The position numbers were made by a program, and so were the translations under genes. Positions 62,432 to 64,000 of a DNA stretch of 64,000 bases are shown here, one piece after another; the stretch's first letter is position 1; each line of letters starts with the position of its first letter. The notes below the pieces were generated by a model that worked only from the letters and a program-made list of their open reading frames with translations, did not search any database and had not been told where the DNA came from. Origin of the DNA: Oxalobacteraceae bacterium UBA6704 (GTDB lineage Bacteria > Pseudomonadota > Gammaproteobacteria > Burkholderiales > Burkholderiaceae_D); assembly GCA_002454505.1 (NCBI GenBank), contig DKJA01000148.1:1-64000 (forward strand), in the 5' to 3' direction.

Positions 62432-63568
62432 ATGAACCAGTACGACAAGAATTCCCGCCTGGTGACGGGTCTGTTTACCGACCGTGCCAGCGCCGAACGT
62501 GCCTACCACCATGCCTCCGCGCGGGGCTACAGCAAGGACGACATCAACGTGCTGATGTCCGATGAAACCCGCAAGCGCTACTTCAGCGGCGATGGCGCGA
62601 TCGAAACGGAACTGGGCAGCAAGGCTGCCGAAGGCGCGGGCATCGGTGCCGGCGTGGGCGGCGCCATCGGTGCGGCGCTGGCGGCCGTAGCAGCTGTCGG
62701 CACGACGCTGGTGCTGCCGGGCCTGGGCATCGTCGTGGCCGGCCCGATCGCGGCGGCACTGGCCGGCGCCGGCGCGGGCGGCATCACGGGCGGCCTGCTG
62801 GGTGCGCTGATCGGTGCCGGCATCCCCGAGGAACGCGTGCAGCATTACGAGGAAGGCCTGAAGGGCGGCGGCATCGTGATCGGCGTGAACGCCCGCTCCG
62901 ACGAAGACGCGGCCCACATCGAATCGGGCTGGAAGGACAGCGCCGGCCAGCACGTGATCGGCACCGGCATCGGCGCCGCGGGCGGTGCGGCGGCCGGTAT
63001 CGCTGCCGGCACGGTGGGCGGTCCGATCGGCATGGCGGCCGGTGCCGTCGTGGGCGGCATTGCCGGCGGCCTGGCAGGCAAGGGCGCGGCGGAAGTCGTC
63101 AACCCGAAATCGGGCGACGACCTGAGTGACCACCACCTGGCCGAAGGTGTCGGCGCCGGCGGCGGTGCAATGGCGGGCATGGCGCTGGGCGTGGCGGGCG
63201 GCCCGGTGGGCATGGCAGCCGGCGGCGCGATCGGCGCGCTGGCGGGCGGCATGGCGGGCAAGGGCGTGGGCGGCCTCGTCAACCCGGCCGACGAGAAGAT
63301 CTACTGGGAAAACCAGTACCGCAACGAAGCCTACTTCAACCCGGCTTACCAGTACGACGACTACGATCCGGCCTACTCGCTGGGCTACAACTCGCGCGGC
63401 AATGCGCGCGGCAACTGGGACACCAACGAGCCGGGCCTGCGCGATGACTGGGAGCGCGTCAAGGGACGCTCGCGGTTGACGTGGGATGAGGCGAAGCATG
63501 CGACCCGCTCGGCATGGGATCGCGTGGAGCGTGCCGCGCCGGGGGATTGGGATAAGGACGGGAAGTAA
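62432..63568 (+). CDS. YflT-like general stress protein with glycine-zipper segments
   Basis: 378 aa. Residues about 8-50 resemble the YflT/general-stress 17M domain (VTGLFTDRASAERAYHHASARGYSKDDINVLMSDETRKRYF). Three long Gly/Ala-rich glycine-zipper segments follow (about 64-135, 170-215, 230-285), which may insert into or pack against membranes. A Tyr/Asn-rich stretch and a charged helix (RLTWDEAKHATRSAWDRVERA) end the protein. AAGGA precedes the ATG. No precise function is known; stress role inferred from the domain and the divergent GlsB-like gene. Confidence 0.8.
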   Translation: MNQYDKNSRLVTGLFTDRASAERAYHHASARGYSKDDINVLMSDETRKRYFSGDGAIETELGSKAAEGAGIGAGVGGAIGAALAAVAAVGTTLVLPGLGIVVAGPIAAALAGAGAGGITGGLLGALIGAGIPEERVQHYEEGLKGGGIVIGVNARSDEDAAHIESGWKDSAGQHVIGTGIGAAGGAAAGIAAGTVGGPIGMAAGAVVGGIAGGLAGKGAAEVVNPKSGDDLSDHHLAEGVGAGGGAMAGMALGVAGGPVGMAAGGAIGALAGGMAGKGVGGLVNPADEKIYWENQYRNEAYFNPAYQYDDYDPAYSLGYNSRGNARGNWDTNEPGLRDDWERVKGRSRLTWDEAKHATRSAWDRVERAAPGDWDKDGK

Positions 63569-63573
63569 GAGGA

Positions 63574-63604
63574 CGGGGACTGTCCCTAGAAGGGACTGTC
63601 CCCG
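63574..63604. repeat. GGGGACTGTCCCT hairpin
   Basis: GGGGACTGTCCCT-AGA-AGGGACTGTCCCC with a central mismatch, 6 nt after the stress-protein stop. Partner of the next repeat, in opposite orientation. Confidence 0.8.
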
Positions 63605-63642
63605 GGGGTGTTCTTTGGCTGATCCAAAGACGTCAAAATCAA

Positions 63643-63675
63643 CCCCGGGGACAGGCCCTTGCAGGGACAGTCCCC
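63643..63675. repeat. GGGGACAGGCCC/GGGACAGTCCCC hairpin
   Basis: CCCCGGGGACAGGCCC-TTGCA-GGGACAGTCCCCC. Nearly identical to the element at 38-70 including the TTGCA loop. It ends 5 nt before the YceI stop. Confidence 0.8.
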
Positions 63676-63680
63676 CTAAC

Positions 63681-64000
63681 TTACTCGGCGGCGATGGCCT
63701 CGACCTGGATCGCCAGCTTCACCTCCGGCGCAAACGCGGGAATGCCGAAGTTGACGCCGAAGTCGGTACGCTTGAATTCCGCGGTGGCGTTCGCGCCGCA
63801 CACTTCGCGTTTCAGGCGTGCATCCTGCGCGCACTTGAAGCGGTCCACCTTCAGCTGCACCGGCTTCGTCACGCCGTTCAGCGTCAGGTCGCCCTCCACG
63901 GCCACCAGCTGGTCGCCGCTGAACTTGAACGACTTGCCCTTGTAGGTGGCGGTCGGGAATTTCTCCACATTGAAGATGTCCGGCGACTTGGCGTGCGAGT
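63681..64000 (-). CDS. YceI-family periplasmic lipid-binding protein, partial
   Basis: Only the C-terminal 105 residues are in the window; the gene continues past its end. SHAKSPDIFNVEKFPTATYKGKSFKFSG and VEGDLTLNGVTKPVQLKVDRF are YceI lipocalin-like signatures, followed by AEFKRTDFGVNFGIPAFAPEVKLAIQVEAI. The family binds isoprenoids in the periplasm. The two cysteines (FKCAQ, REVCG) could form a disulphide. Confidence 0.9.
   Translation of the reverse strand, partial: SHAKSPDIFNVEKFPTATYKGKSFKFSGDQLVAVEGDLTLNGVTKPVQLKVDRFKCAQDARLKREVCGANATAEFKRTDFGVNFGIPAFAPEVKLAIQVEAIAAE

Noticed and set aside
38..63675. CRISPR array or IS ends made by the repeated GGGGAC/GGTGAC elements
   Set aside because: Copies are dispersed singly or in pairs with no regular spacers, no cas genes and no transposase or target duplications.

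Overview
The window is GC-rich chromosomal DNA of a betaproteobacterium, most likely Oxalobacteraceae close to Massilia/Pseudoduganella/Duganella. This rests on gene content (ArgR-type AST operon with a giant NAD-glutamate dehydrogenase, S46 peptidase, many TonB receptors) and on short quasi-palindromic intergenic repeats that I associate with that family. It is an inference, not a search result. No rRNA, tRNA, CRISPR, integrase or transposase was seen.

Layout. (1) 1-6.9 kb, minus strand: iron locus with a FepA-like receptor, DUF3649, PepSY and DUF3325 membrane proteins and a response regulator/kinase pair, with Fur-like boxes before the receptor and the regulator. (2) 7.0-12.9 kb: a compact sugar-acid locus with a GPH-family symporter, a GH94 phosphorylase whose residues match cellobionic acid phosphorylase, gluconokinase and a LacI regulator. 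Two identical 14-bp palindromes sit just downstream of two near-identical promoters. (3) 13.0-14.5 kb: an FRG-domain protein and a WYL regulator. (4) 14.7-19.3 kb: a CusRS-like pair divergent from czcE-DUF305-YVTN propeller, with a CusR-like box between. (5) 19.3-22.0 kb: esterase, HDOD protein, a small acidic protein and MarR. (6) 22.2-35.4 kb: arginine catabolism, argR-astC-aruF-aruG-astD-astB-gdh-astE, a complete arginine to glutamate to 2-oxoglutarate route. (7) 35.5-43 kb: DUF1993 protein, OYE reductase, HAD phosphatase, amino-acid permease and an orphan FtsX-type permease, separated by REP-like repeats. (8) 43.1-45.2 kb: a FecA-like receptor with a Fur-like box. (9) 45.2-53.1 kb, minus strand: an orphan T6SS cargo module, vgrG-eagR-rhs(AHH-type nuclease tip) followed by two paralogous AT-rich immunity-like genes. 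(10) 53.2-64 kb: EamA exporter, FUSC protein, M14 peptidase, degenerate MBL protein, FMN reductase, S46 dipeptidyl-peptidase, GlsB-type and glycine-zipper stress proteins and a YceI gene cut by the window end.

The most coherent system is region 2: import of cellobionate, phosphorolysis to glucose-1-phosphate plus gluconate, and phosphorylation of gluconate, under one LacI-type repressor. Other points of interest are a terminator-bearing leader with a 17-codon ORF before the symporter, the duplicated immunity genes behind the Rhs toxin, and at least four related families of REP-like repeats.
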